Shown in pieces: positions 5,681-6,280 of a DNA stretch of 6,280 nucleotides (position 1 is the first letter of the stretch; each line of letters opens with the position of its first letter). Made by a program: the position numbers and the translations under genes. Origin of the DNA: Clostridia bacterium. Its GTDB lineage: Bacteria; Bacillota; Clostridia; Christensenellales; UBA1242. Below the pieces are notes generated by a model. It saw only the letters and a list, made by a program, of their open reading frames with translations. It was not told the DNA's origin and did no database searches. The stretch covers positions 1 through 6,280 of the forward strand of contig JAFZUF010000112.1 in assembly GCA_017618475.1 (NCBI GenBank), in the 5' to 3' direction.

Positions 5681-6076
5681 TTAAATAATATTTTCTAAAC
5701 TGGTGCCCATGTTGTAAGTATGGACTTCGTCTAAGTAGGCTAATTTATTTAATGCCGACATGACTTCTTCTTTGTTGCCAAACTCAATAAAGTTTTTGGC
5801 GTAAATAATGGCATCGCTAATTTGGAAAGTTTCCGTGTGCTTAACTAAGTAGCACAAGACCTTTTCGTGTTTTAACCAATAATCCTCAATCGCCGTAATT
5901 TGGGCTTTGTTTTCGTCCGTGTCGACGGCATCATCAGGACAGGCTTCAACCGAAGCAATCAAGGCGTTGACTTGTTTTTCCAAGTGTGTAAAGGTTTGAT
6001 TGACGTAGACCTGTTCCCAAACAACGGCACCGATAATTAAAATTAAAACACAAATGGTTGAAATCCAACGTTTCAT
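5681..6076 (-). CDS. DUF4363 family membrane-anchored protein
   Basis: This is a 131-residue protein of unknown function. It has a positively charged start (MKRW), one hydrophobic helix at residues ~4-20 (ISTICVLILIIGAVVW) that may be a signal anchor, and a mostly helical remainder. WLKHEK (67-72) and the C-terminal SLENII (126-131) match what I know of DUF4363, which is a small protein encoded beside DUF421 in many Firmicutes. AAAGGTG lies six to seven bases before the ATG on the minus strand and serves as Shine-Dalgarno. The start overlaps the DUF421 stop as ATGA, so the two are translationally coupled. Its stop lies five bases from the uvrA stop on the other strand, with no terminator between them. 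The family call rests on sequence pattern plus the DUF421 neighbour. The bulk of the protein probably lies outside the membrane, anchored by the N-terminal helix (inference). Confidence 0.8.
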   Translation of the reverse strand: MKRWISTICVLILIIGAVVWEQVYVNQTFTHLEKQVNALIASVEACPDDAVDTDENKAQITAIEDYWLKHEKVLCYLVKHTETFQISDAIIYAKNFIEFGNKEEVMSALNKLAYLDEVHTYNMGTSLENII

Positions 6077-6280
6077 AAATTCACCTTTCCACCTTCACCC
6101 TTGGGAACGACCGATAGTTTACCGCTGCTTTCCAAAATCGCGTAATCAATATCTTTGATATCAAAGATATCTTTGCCACGTAACAATTCCATCAGTTCGT
6201 CTTCGCAAATATCTAACTCTTTTAATTTTTGACGATCGATACCTTTAGGCGAAATTACGATGACCGGTGAACCCGATAAA
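6073..6280 (-). CDS. C-terminal end of a DUF421 (YetF-like) membrane protein (5' partial)
   Basis: The last 68 residues of this protein are read on the minus strand from 6279 to a TGA at 6075-6073; the rest lies beyond the window. The sequence contains GSPVIVISPKGIDR, then a helical DELMELLRGK segment, then DIDYAILESSGKLSVVPK, which is the conserved cytosolic C-terminal domain pattern of DUF421/YetF proteins (an LLR segment followed by V/I-x-x-A-x-LE-x-x-GKLSV). Full-length members have about three N-terminal transmembrane helices and about 210-230 residues. The function is not established; some relatives occur in spore-associated operons. A short glycine/lysine tail (GEGGKVNL) follows the domain. 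The ATGA overlap with the DUF4363 gene supports an operon. Confidence 0.85.
   Translation of the reverse strand, partial: LSGSPVIVISPKGIDRQKLKELDICEDELMELLRGKDIFDIKDIDYAILESSGKLSVVPKGEGGKVNL
6149..6170. repeat. 22-bp perfect palindrome inside the DUF421 coding region
   Basis: The half-site ATATCTTTGAT is followed directly by its exact reverse complement, with the axis between 6159 and 6160. It encodes the minus-strand peptide DIFDIKDI, in which repeated Asp-Ile codons (GATATC) are themselves palindromic. That may explain much of the symmetry. It is the only long perfect inverted repeat I found in the window. Confidence 0.85.

Overview
The window looks like chromosomal DNA of an anaerobic or microaerophilic member of the Bacillota (Firmicutes) or a close relative. 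The evidence is a rubrerythrin, a mini-ribonuclease III (known mainly from this group), a mrnC-rlmB-sigH-like gene run matching the B. subtilis cysS-mrnC-rlmB-rae1-sigH neighbourhood, and a DUF421-DUF4363 pair typical of Firmicutes. TGA acts as a stop codon and tryptophans are TGG, so the standard bacterial code fits. No tRNA, rRNA, CRISPR array, transposase, integrase or att site is visible. The genus cannot be named from this sequence.

Layout, left to right. (1) 1-234 is the 3' end of an AT-rich, unrecognised gene, closed by a strong intrinsic terminator (272-295). (2) 346-963 is a rubrerythrin with its own Shine-Dalgarno sequence and a GNRA-loop terminator (984-1010). (3) 1004-1432, minus strand, is an unrecognised 142-residue protein. 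It converges on the rubrerythrin gene and diverges from mrnC. (4) 1455-3063 is a tight plus-strand operon, mrnC, rlmB and a short SigH-like sigma factor, with both junctions formed by one-base TAATG stop/start overlaps. (5) 3108-5675 is uvrA, preceded by a near-consensus promoter so close to the ATG that the mRNA should be leaderless. (6) 5681-6280, minus strand, is a DUF4363 membrane-anchored protein behind the C-terminal end of a DUF421 (YetF-like) protein, joined by an ATGA overlap.

Functionally, mrnC and rlmB both act on 23S rRNA: 3'-end/5'-end maturation by MrnC and 2'-O-methylation of the peptidyl-transferase-region guanosine by RlmB. The SigH-like factor is co-transcribed with them. 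UvrA is the damage-recognition ATPase of nucleotide excision repair and rubrerythrin is a peroxide-reducing diiron/rubredoxin protein, so two stress functions flank the rRNA operon. They do not appear to be physically linked as a system.

Most of the window is ordinary housekeeping sequence. The points that stand out are a compact UvrA (855 residues) that has lost most of its insertion domain in frame while keeping the UvrB-binding region, two probable leaderless start sites (uvrA strong, mrnC weaker), and a short SigH-like sigma factor whose usual neighbour rae1 (yacP) is missing. There is no convincing sign of a new multi-gene system.
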